A stretch of 6,542 nt of DNA from Ferruginibacter sp. (GTDB lineage Bacteria > Bacteroidota > Bacteroidia > Chitinophagales > Chitinophagaceae): assembly GCA_018057635.1 (NCBI GenBank), contig JAGPDJ010000145.1, positions 1 through 6,542 on the forward strand, read 5' to 3'. Below the pieces are notes generated by a model, which worked only from the letters and a program-made list of their open reading frames with translations, was not told the origin of the DNA and searched no databases. Numbering within the stretch: position 1 is the first letter of the stretch; each line of letters begins with the position of its first letter. Below, piece after piece: positions 1 through 6,282 of the stretch. Position numbers and translations under genes: made by a program.

Positions 1-156
1 TTTTTCTGATAATTGCTTGCTGTCATTTAATAAGGGGTGTTGAAAATCTTTTGGAAGTATTACAGCGGCCGCAAAAACCGGACCTGCATAACAACCCCTT
101 CCCGCTTCGTCTAACCCGGCTTCAATTGTAGATTTTAAAAAATAAGGTTGCAGCAT
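1..156 (-). CDS. rnhB: Ribonuclease HII, N-terminal part (cut by the left window edge)
   Basis: RNase HII cleaves the RNA strand of RNA-DNA hybrids and removes single ribonucleotides misincorporated into DNA; it is a cytoplasmic, metal-dependent enzyme. Translating the minus strand from the ATG at 156 gives 52 uninterrupted codons to the window edge. Residues 12-21 read [10 protein letters not shown], the family's first conserved block, in which Asp16 and Glu17 are the expected metal ligands. It is followed by AGPVFAAAV (residues 24-32) and NDSKQLSEK (44-52), the second signature stretch. The start fits the family, which usually begins about ten residues before this block. No in-frame stop or frameshift is visible. 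The gene is divergent from ctaA and shares a spacer of about 80 bases with it. The remaining roughly 150 residues, including later catalytic Asp residues, lie outside the window. The family call is firm; whether the gene is intact is unknown. Confidence 0.93.
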   Translation of the reverse strand, partial: MLQPYFLKSTIEAGLDEAGRGCYAGPVFAAAVILPKDFQHPLLNDSKQLSEK

Positions 157-240
157 TTGTTGAAGCAAATATCAGTAAAAGTTATGTATTCATTATTCTT
201 CTGCTGTAAACATTGATTGCTGTATTACCTTTACATGGTT
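157..240. promoter_or_regulatory. Divergent spacer between rnhB and ctaA, expected to hold both promoters
   Basis: This spacer lies between two start codons pointing away from each other, so promoters for both genes are expected here by position. It is AT-rich. I looked for the Bacteroidota housekeeping pattern (TTTG about 19 bases before TAnnTTTG) on both strands and found no convincing pair. The nearest half-match is GATATTTG on the minus strand (173 down to 166), without an upstream partner. No inverted repeat strong enough to call an operator was seen. Confidence 0.3.
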
Positions 241-1305
241 ATGGAAAAAACAACGTTGGAAAAAAATAACCGGCAGGTAGCTATCTGGTTGTTAATAGGA
301 GTAGGAATGATAATCATCCAGGTTTTGCTTGGTGGCATTACCCGGCTTACAGAATCTGGTTTATCTATTACCGAATGGAAACCGATCACAGGGGCACTGC
401 CTCCTTTGAATGATGCAGCCTGGGAGGCTGAGTTTGATAAATACCGCACAACCGACCAGTTTAAATATGTACACCAGGATTTTTCTTTGAGTGATTTTAA
501 ATTCATTTTTTACTGGGAATGGGGCCACAGGCAATGGGCAAGGTTGATGGGGCTGGTTTTTTTAGCCGGGTTCATCTATTTTTTGATCAGGAGAAAATTT
601 ACAAAGGGTATGATCTTTCCAATGATCGTTCTTTTTTTATTGGGTGCTTTGCAGGGCGCTATCGGGTGGATCATGGTAAAAAGCGGGCTTGTTCCCGAAA
701 AATTTTATGTTGGCCATATAGAACTAACGGCTCATTTTATTGCTGCGCTTATTTTGCTCTGTTATACATTGTGGTTTGCCCTGGGTTTATTGGCCTCTTT
801 CAAAGTTCATATATATGACAAAGGCCTTAAGAATATTTTACTATTATTGATGCTGATACTTTTCTGTCAATTGGTTTACGGTGGTTTTATGGCCGGCCTG
901 AAAGCAGCTGCAACAGCTCCAACCTGGCCAGATATAAATGGAGAATTATTACCGGCAGCTTTCAGTGAATTATCGCCATGGAGCAGCAATTTGGTAAATA
1001 ACAAACTGGCAATTCATTTTATTCACCGCGGTCTAGCCTACTTATTGATCATAGTGGCTGCTGTATTTTATTTTAAATCGGGAAATATTAATAGCAATAC
1101 TACGTTTAAAAAACTGAGGGCTTTGCTTTTTATGCTGATGCTGGCCCAGGTACTGATCGGGATATTCACGGTGTTGAACGCAACCAATGACCGTTACCTG
1201 CTTTGGCTTGGCGTTTCACACCAGTTTACAGCCATGCTGATTGTAATCTGTACCGTTACTTTAATGTTCATCGTAAGAAAAAAAGGGATTCCGGTGGAAA
1301 ATTAA
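241..1305 (+). CDS. ctaA: Heme A synthase, COX15/CtaA family
   Basis: This enzyme oxidises the C8 methyl group of heme O to the formyl group of heme A, the cofactor of aa3-type cytochrome oxidase, and sits in the cytoplasmic membrane. The 354-residue product has about eight hydrophobic segments. Residues 31-48 contain GGITRLTESGLSITEWKP, the hallmark first-helix block. Four histidines sit where the family's heme ligands are expected: His96 in WEWGHR, His165 in ELTAHF, His262 in FIHRGLAY and His327 in GVSHQF. The paired loop cysteines of the Bacillus-type enzyme are absent, so it resembles the proteobacterial and mitochondrial COX15 type. I chose the ATG at 241 because the protein then starts about ten residues before the first helix; ATG at 235 or TTG at 217 are possible. 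There is no Shine-Dalgarno sequence. The next gene follows after 22 bases and is probably co-transcribed. No heme O synthase (ctaB) or oxidase subunit gene is in the window. Confidence 0.93.
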   Translation: MEKTTLEKNNRQVAIWLLIGVGMIIIQVLLGGITRLTESGLSITEWKPITGALPPLNDAAWEAEFDKYRTTDQFKYVHQDFSLSDFKFIFYWEWGHRQWARLMGLVFLAGFIYFLIRRKFTKGMIFPMIVLFLLGALQGAIGWIMVKSGLVPEKFYVGHIELTAHFIAALILLCYTLWFALGLLASFKVHIYDKGLKNILLLLMLILFCQLVYGGFMAGLKAAATAPTWPDINGELLPAAFSELSPWSSNLVNNKLAIHFIHRGLAYLLIIVAAVFYFKSGNINSNTTFKKLRALLFMLMLAQVLIGIFTVLNATNDRYLLWLGVSHQFTAMLIVICTVTLMFIVRKKGIPVEN

Positions 1306-1327
1306 AACGATTATATAACCGCCAGTT

Positions 1328-3553
1328 ATGAAACAACTGCTGAAAGATATTTACTATTCTTTTCCGGTACAACTGTTCATACTGCATTTCAGGAAATACC
1401 AGATATTGTTGCTGTTCTGGTTTGTACTTGCCAGTACCATCAACAGCAATTTCATGAAAAACTATGGCGCTGATGCACTCTTCTTTTCACCTGAATATCT
1501 CGGCTCCGTAAATTTTTTGGGTGCGCTTATTACCGGTGTTGCATTGGGTGTTTTTGTAATGAGCTGGAATGTGACCACTTTTATTTTACACAGCAAACGT
1601 TTTAAATTCCTTGCCACAACAACCCATCCTTTTTTAAAGTATTGTATCAACAATGCATTATTGCCACTGCTTTTCATCTTTTTTTATTTCGTGAAACTTT
1701 ATCGTTTCAATGATTACCGCGAACTGATGGGCACCGGCGAAATTCTATCCTGTATTGCAGGAATCTTATTTGGTTTTATATTATTACTTGCTATTTCACT
1801 GGCTTATTTTTTTGGTGCTGGTAAAACGATCCAGCGAAGGATGGTTCCCATCATCATCAATCCTGAACTTTTTAATAAAAAATTCTCAGCCAGGCACCAA
1901 CCCGTTGATGAATTTGGCTTGAAAGTTGGCATTTTTTTTAGTGGAAAATTCCGAATCAGGCAGGTACGAAATGTAAGTCATTATCGCCAGGACTTTATTG
2001 ACAGCATTTTCAAACGGCACCACATAGCCGCAATAGGCAGTATATTACTGGCTTTCGTATTCCTGGTTGCAGTTGGCTTTCTGCTGGAAAACCGCTACTT
2101 TGAAATGCCTGCTGCTGCCAGTATCCTCATCTTTTTTGCAGTGATGACAGCTGTCATTGGGTCGCTTAGTTATTTCCTGGCAAGCTGGAGCCTTCCTGCA
2201 GCAATCATATTATTACTCTTCATTAATTATTTATATCAAAAAGAGATCATAGACCCAAGGAACAAAGCATACGGGATAGATTATGTAAATAAAAATGATC
2301 CGGAGTATAACAAAGAGGCTTTGCAGGCATTGTGTACAACTGAAAAAATTGAGGCAGATAAAGCCAATATGACGAAGATACTGGAAAACTGGAAGGCGAG
2401 GCAAAGCAGTGAAAAGCCAGTTATGATATTTATAAATGTTAGCGGCGGCGGGCTAAGGAGTGCTGCATTTGTGATGAATGCCTTACAGAAACTTGACAGC
2501 ATCACACAGGGTAAACTTATGCAGCAAACATTTTTGATAAGCGGTGCCAGCGGTGGTATGCTGGCAGCCAGCTATTACCGTGAGTTATACAGGTTGAAAC
2601 AAAACGGGCAGCCTGTTAATTTAACCGATGAACGGTTTACAGATCATATTGCCGGCGATTTACTTAACCCGGTATTCACATCAATGATAGCAAGGGATAT
2701 TTTTGCACCAACACAAAAGTTCAGGGTAGGCGAATTTAAGTATGTAAAAGACAGGGGTTATGCTTTTGAAAAAAAATTATCTGATAATACCAATGGCTTA
2801 CTTAATAAACAACTAAAAGACCTTGCAGCTGATGAAGTGAATGCAAGGGTTCCGTTGATCATCTTTAATTCTGTAATAAAAAGCGACGGCAGGAAAATGA
2901 TGATCAGCACCCAGCCCCTGAGTTTTATGATGAAACCGGCTTTTCTTTCAGCCGACAACAATGCAAACCCCGATGCTGTTGATTTTGCATCCCTGTTCAG
3001 GAACAAGCAACCGATGAATATGCGTATGTTAACGGCTTTGCGTATGAATGCCACCTTCCCGTATGTTTTACCCAATGTATGGTTGCCCAGCAAGCCGGTA
3101 ATTGATGTAATGGATGCAGGTTTACGGGATAATTACGGACAGGAAACAACCCTTCGTTTTATAGATACATTTGATGATTGGATAAAGGCGAATACCCGTG
3201 CTGTTATCATATTGCAATTGCGAGACAGGCTTAACGATAACTGGCAACAACCTTATCTTACAAGTTCTGTTGCAGATATGATCGTTACACCGGCTACCAT
3301 GCTGCAACATAACTGGTTTAAACTGCAGGATTATTTCCAGACAGACCAGTTCAGCTACCTCTTAAAGCAGCATGACAGCAGTATGGTGCGGATACCTATC
3401 ATGTACAAACCGGAAAAGGCAGACAAAGGTGCTGTGCTTAATTTTCATCTAACGGCAAGGGAGAAACGAGATGTGAAGGAATCTTTTAACGGAACAGTAA
3501 ATATAAATGCCGTAAATGAATTAACCCGGATATTGAATTCTATGGCTGAATAA
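1328..3553 (+). CDS. Polytopic membrane protein with C-terminal patatin-like phospholipase domain
   Basis: Patatin-domain proteins are acyl hydrolases that use a Ser-Asp dyad; the substrate here is unknown but is probably a membrane lipid. The 741-residue product has two parts. Residues 1-304 carry about seven hydrophobic segments (near 25-41, 61-82, 106-124, 139-163, 232-253, 261-283 and 288-303), with a long basic loop at 164-231. Residues 364-640 form the lipase domain: SGGGLRSA (372-379) is the oxyanion-hole block, GASGG (406-410) is the GxSxG elbow with nucleophile Ser408, NATFPYVLP (574-582) matches the usual block before the active-site Asp, and DAGLRDNYG (596-604) carries Asp596. All catalytic elements look intact. 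The basic loops predict a cytoplasmic N-terminus, so seven helices would put the lipase domain in the periplasm; six would keep it inside. It lies 22 bases after ctaA and overlaps the convergent kinase gene by 14 bases. Family assignment is firm; substrate and role are unknown. Confidence 0.88.
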   Translation: MKQLLKDIYYSFPVQLFILHFRKYQILLLFWFVLASTINSNFMKNYGADALFFSPEYLGSVNFLGALITGVALGVFVMSWNVTTFILHSKRFKFLATTTHPFLKYCINNALLPLLFIFFYFVKLYRFNDYRELMGTGEILSCIAGILFGFILLLAISLAYFFGAGKTIQRRMVPIIINPELFNKKFSARHQPVDEFGLKVGIFFSGKFRIRQVRNVSHYRQDFIDSIFKRHHIAAIGSILLAFVFLVAVGFLLENRYFEMPAAASILIFFAVMTAVIGSLSYFLASWSLPAAIILLLFINYLYQKEIIDPRNKAYGIDYVNKNDPEYNKEALQALCTTEKIEADKANMTKILENWKARQSSEKPVMIFINVSGGGLRSAAFVMNALQKLDSITQGKLMQQTFLISGASGGMLAASYYRELYRLKQNGQPVNLTDERFTDHIAGDLLNPVFTSMIARDIFAPTQKFRVGEFKYVKDRGYAFEKKLSDNTNGLLNKQLKDLAADEVNARVPLIIFNSVIKSDGRKMMISTQPLSFMMKPAFLSADNNANPDAVDFASLFRNKQPMNMRMLTALRMNATFPYVLPNVWLPSKPVIDVMDAGLRDNYGQETTLRFIDTFDDWIKANTRAVIILQLRDRLNDNWQQPYLTSSVADMIVTPATMLQHNWFKLQDYFQTDQFSYLLKQHDSSMVRIPIMYKPEKADKGAVLNFHLTAREKRDVKESFNGTVNINAVNELTRILNSMAE

Positions 3554-4439
3554 GCCTGAACGCGTTTTCAATTATTTTAATATTCAATTCAGTGCTGGTT
3601 TCTGCCGGTTCACCGTCAATATGAAGCGGGGCAACCGAAGGATTTTTTATGACGATATTTTTCGCCTGGAAATACTGGATACCCTGGTGTTGAATTTTTT
3701 TTCCGGAAATGAGTTCAGCCTTTCCAACCCTTATCTGCTTTAGAATATAAAACAGCATTTTCAGCTTGTTCATTTTATTAACAACCACAATATCCAGCAA
3801 TCCGTCATTCAGGCTGGCTTTGGGAGCGATGGTAAAATTGTTTCCAAACTGGTTACTGTTTGCAATGCTTATGAAAAGTGCATTCGTTTGTATAGTAGTA
3901 TTATTTGCAGTTATTGTAAACGGGTAAAACCGGGCTTTAATAAAATTCCTGATGGTAAGTTTTACATATGTTGTAAGCCCGCGTGAAGGATGTATGCTAA
4001 AATCATGCGCCACCTGTGCATCAAAGCCAAGGCCGCAAAGCATACAACTAAAAGATTCGTTTATATAAAAACCATCAATATAGGAAGCCTTTCCGTTAAA
4101 TATAATATCCAGCGCTTTGGCAGCTTTAGAAGGAATTCCTGCGGCAAACGCCAAGCCGTTCCCTGAACCCATCGGGATGATGCCAATGTTAATGCGAATG
4201 CCGAGTAGCGAACCTGCAACCTGGTTAACAGACCCGTCACCGCCACAAATAATAATATCTGTAATTCCCTCTTTCTGTATCTTTTCTTTTAGGTAATAAT
4301 AATCGCCGCTGGCATTGGTATGCAGTACCTGGAAAGGTATTTTTTGTTCCCTGGTTTTTTTTTCGATGAGCTGTAGTAGCGCATCCTTGTTTTTGGTGCC
4401 TGAAATCGGGTTTATGAAGTAAATGATATTTCGGTTCAT
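3540..4439 (-). CDS. Diacylglycerol/lipid kinase family protein (DAGK catalytic domain)
   Basis: Proteins of this family (YegS, DgkB, BmrU and sphingosine kinase relatives) transfer phosphate from ATP to a lipid hydroxyl, typically diacylglycerol, at the inner face of the membrane. The 299-residue product has the usual full length. The N-terminal lobe begins at once with IYFINPISG (6-14), which supports the ATG at 4439. The nucleotide-binding motif GGDGS is at 66-70 and PMGSGNGLA at 89-97. The C-terminal beta-rich lobe has ANSNQFGNNFTIAPKA (193-208), NDGLLD (211-216) and HIDGEP (273-278), where Glu277 matches the position of the proposed general base in DgkB-type kinases. No signal peptide or membrane helix is evident. 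It is the last gene of the leftward set, 96 bases after fabH, with an inverted repeat in that gap, and its stop overlaps the end of the patatin gene. The lipid substrate cannot be told from sequence; some relatives use sphingoid bases or phosphatidylglycerol. Confidence 0.9.
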   Translation of the reverse strand: MNRNIIYFINPISGTKNKDALLQLIEKKTREQKIPFQVLHTNASGDYYYLKEKIQKEGITDIIICGGDGSVNQVAGSLLGIRINIGIIPMGSGNGLAFAAGIPSKAAKALDIIFNGKASYIDGFYINESFSCMLCGLGFDAQVAHDFSIHPSRGLTTYVKLTIRNFIKARFYPFTITANNTTIQTNALFISIANSNQFGNNFTIAPKASLNDGLLDIVVVNKMNKLKMLFYILKQIRVGKAELISGKKIQHQGIQYFQAKNIVIKNPSVAPLHIDGEPAETSTELNIKIIENAFRLIQP

Positions 4440-4470
4440 ACAGTGTGCCTGAGTTTTATCAGTTTTTGAT

Positions 4471-4520
4471 ATATGCTGCAGTTCAATTAAAGGCCATATT
4501 ATTTTATGAATGCAGCATAT
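4471..4520. repeat. Perfect 10-base inverted repeat in the fabH-kinase gap
   Basis: The arm ATATGCTGCA (4471-4480) has its exact reverse complement TGCAGCATAT at 4511-4520, separated by 30 AT-rich bases. It lies just after the fabH stop and 32 bases before the kinase start, as transcribed on the minus strand. A stem of ten pairs could form in RNA, but the loop is long and no U-tract follows the second arm, so a standard terminator is unlikely. A paired protein-binding site, an mRNA processing or stabilising structure, or chance are the alternatives. Confidence 0.45.
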
Positions 4521-4535
4521 TTAAAACGATCTTAC

Positions 4536-5585
4536 TTACCATCTTAATAATGCACTTCCCCATGTAAAGCCGCTGCCAAATGCAGCGAGACAAAGCAGGT
4601 CTCCTTCTTTTACTTTACCTTTTTCCCAGGCTTCACAGAGCGCAATTGGAATAGATGCTGCAGTAGTATTTCCGTATTTATCTATATTATTAAAAACCTG
4701 GTCATCGGATAAACCAAGTTTTTGCTGAACAAATTGTGCGATCCTTAAATTGGCCTGGTGCGGAATAAGCAGGTCAATATCTTTTGGAGAAAGGTTATTT
4801 TTTTCAAGCGCTTCTATGATCACTTCCGGAAATTTTACGATTGCTTTTTTAAATACAGCAGGACCATCCATATTGGGAAAGTTCTGTGCGTTGTCTATCA
4901 TTTCATGCGTCATGAACATTTTTCCCATTTCTGCTTTTCCAAAATCTGCAACCGGTTCTTTTACCCAATGATTTGAATGGGTTCCCGGATTATACATCGC
5001 AAGTATTTCAGCACTTTCGCCATCACTATGCAGGTGTGTGCTTAAAATTCCCTGTCCTTCTTTATCTGTTGGCTGTAATAAAACTGCACCGGCACCATCG
5101 CCAAAAATCACCGAAACATTTCTTCCCCTGGTAGAGAAATCGAGGCCGAATGAATGTTTTTCACTTCCAATTACCAGGATATTTTTGTACATACCTGTTT
5201 TTATAAATTGATCGGCAACAGAAAGGGAATAAACAAAACCACTGCATTGGTTCCTGATGTCCAAAGCACCTATCTCTTTCATTTTCATGGCCCGTTGAAC
5301 CAATACACCACAGCCCGGGAAATAATAATCCGGACTAAGAGTTGCAAAAATGATGAAATCAACATCCTGTGCTGTAATGCCGGCTCTTTCAATAGCTATC
5401 TTTGCAGCTTCCACACCCATGGTTGCGGTAGTTTCGCCATCTTTGTCTGCATACCTTCTTTCTTTTATTCCAGACCGTTCCTGGATCCAGGCATCAGAGG
5501 TGTCCATATATTGCAGCAGGTCATTATTTGTGACTACGTTTTTTGGAACATAATATCCTACGCCGGCAATTTTTGTTTTTGGCAT
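4536..5585 (-). CDS. fabH: Beta-ketoacyl-ACP synthase III (KAS III)
   Basis: KAS III condenses an acyl-CoA primer, usually acetyl-CoA or a branched primer, with malonyl-ACP to begin type II fatty-acid synthesis in the cytoplasm. The 349-residue product has the full Cys-His-Asn triad: Cys114 in IRNQCSGF, His276 in LIPHQANLRI and Asn306 in YGNTTAASIP. The N-terminal block GVGYYVP and the C-terminal FGSGFTWGSAL are also typical. The Cys-His spacing is 162 residues against 132 in the E. coli enzyme; most of the extra length is an insertion near residues 187-240, after HLHSDG. Such longer forms are common in Bacteroidota. I chose the ATG at 5585 because MPKTKIAGVGYY matches the family start; an in-frame ATG at 5633 would add 16 residues unlike the family. 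It lies 65 bases after the lipoprotein gene. The usual plsX/rpmF partners are absent, so it could be a second KAS III or belong to a specialised acyl pathway. Confidence 0.92.
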   Translation of the reverse strand: MPKTKIAGVGYYVPKNVVTNNDLLQYMDTSDAWIQERSGIKERRYADKDGETTATMGVEAAKIAIERAGITAQDVDFIIFATLSPDYYFPGCGVLVQRAMKMKEIGALDIRNQCSGFVYSLSVADQFIKTGMYKNILVIGSEKHSFGLDFSTRGRNVSVIFGDGAGAVLLQPTDKEGQGILSTHLHSDGESAEILAMYNPGTHSNHWVKEPVADFGKAEMGKMFMTHEMIDNAQNFPNMDGPAVFKKAIVKFPEVIIEALEKNNLSPKDIDLLIPHQANLRIAQFVQQKLGLSDDQVFNNIDKYGNTTAASIPIALCEAWEKGKVKEGDLLCLAAFGSGFTWGSALLRW

Positions 5586-5612
5586 TTCATTTTTATTTAG
5601 CAAGATGAAATA

Positions 5613-5630
5613 GCAAATTACATTATTTGC
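5613..5630. repeat. Short inverted repeat upstream of fabH
   Basis: GCAAAT (5613-5618) and its exact reverse complement ATTTGC (5625-5630) flank six bases, 28-45 bases upstream of the chosen fabH start. The position is right for an operator or promoter-overlapping site of a dimeric regulator. Six-base arms in AT-rich DNA arise easily by chance, so this is weak. Confidence 0.25.
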
Positions 5631-5650
5631 CATTAAGTGCAGCAGGTTAC

Positions 5651-6211
5651 TTAATTTACCCTTACCATTTTCCAGAGGCAGAAAGACTCATCGTATAATG
5701 GTTTTGACCTGTTTCTGAAATGTATTTCAACGGCGGTGCGTAGTTCATTGCCTGATTTAATATATTTTGCCGTAAATCTTTCAGCCAGGGGCAGCAAAGA
5801 AAGTGTATTGTTATTATAAATAACCTGGGATATATAAGTTTGCCCGTTTATTTCAATGTTAAGGAATTGCCTGTCTGCAACCGTACTCATAAACGCTTTC
5901 CCCTTTATTGTGTCATCTTTTATAGCTGTATATGCTGTAAGATCTCTCAGGTTTCCTGTAAAATCAATGGCATATTCATTATCATTTATTTTACCAATGA
6001 TCAGTTTTATTGGTTGCTGATTTCCATTTCTTGTTTCAATCAAGGTGGCCCATTTGCCTACCAGTGATTCATCGGCATAAAGCGAAGGTTCTGAATCTAG
6101 TTTGTAAGGAGAACTGTAGGGGCAACCATATAATGAAACAACTACAGGTAAAAGCAGCAGGTAGTTATATGGATTTCTGAAAAAAGCCTTTATAAAATAA
6201 TGCTTTATCAT
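5651..6211 (-). CDS. Predicted lipoprotein of unknown function
   Basis: I do not recognise a named family. The 186-residue product starts with a basic segment (Lys3, Lys8, Arg12), then a hydrophobic stretch near 17-27 ending in SLYGC, which fits a lipobox with Cys30 as the lipidated residue. That predicts a mature lipoprotein of about 157 residues anchored in a periplasmic-facing or outer membrane. The sequence after the cysteine (CPYSSPYK) lacks an obvious acidic surface-export signal, so periplasmic placement is my weak preference. From LVGKW (51-55) on, the mature part alternates hydrophobic and polar residues and is rich in Asn, Thr and Ile, suggesting a small beta-barrel or lipocalin-like fold; this is inference only. 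There is no other in-frame ATG near the start. It lies 71 bases after the protease gene and 65 before fabH, same strand, so co-transcription is possible but not shown. Confidence 0.75.
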   Translation of the reverse strand: MIKHYFIKAFFRNPYNYLLLLPVVVSLYGCPYSSPYKLDSEPSLYADESLVGKWATLIETRNGNQQPIKLIIGKINDNEYAIDFTGNLRDLTAYTAIKDDTIKGKAFMSTVADRQFLNIEINGQTYISQVIYNNNTLSLLPLAERFTAKYIKSGNELRTAVEIHFRNRSKPLYDESFCLWKMVRVN

Positions 6212-6282
6212 TTTCGGTTGTGGTAATAGATTAGATTTAAAATTAGCGTTTTTTTATTAAACACATAAAAGAGAGCAACTGC

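Noticed and set aside
166..173. GATATTTG on the minus strand as the -7 element of an rnhB promoter
   Set aside because: One fixed base differs from TAnnTTTG, it lies only about ten bases from the start codon, and no TTTG element is found at the required distance.
217..240. Upstream TTG (217) or ATG (235) starts for ctaA
   Set aside because: The eight extra residues from TTG have no family counterpart. ATG at 241 gives the usual short N-terminus; 235 cannot be excluded but adds only two residues.
2435..2580. Patatin protein as an anti-phage (CBASS-type) effector
   Set aside because: The GGGxR and GxSxG motifs are shared by all patatins. No nucleotidyltransferase or other defence gene is nearby, and the neighbours are housekeeping genes.
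3544..3556. GGCT-gaata-AGCC hairpin as a terminator for the patatin gene
   Set aside because: A four-base stem is too weak, and the following sequence has no clean T-run.
5154..5600. 148-codon plus-strand open frame opposite fabH
   Set aside because: It is fully antisense to a well-supported gene, has no recognisable motif, and its composition looks like a reverse-strand shadow.
5586..5633. Longer fabH starting at the in-frame ATG at 5633
   Set aside because: It adds 16 residues before the conserved start MPKTKIAGVGYY that KAS III enzymes do not have.
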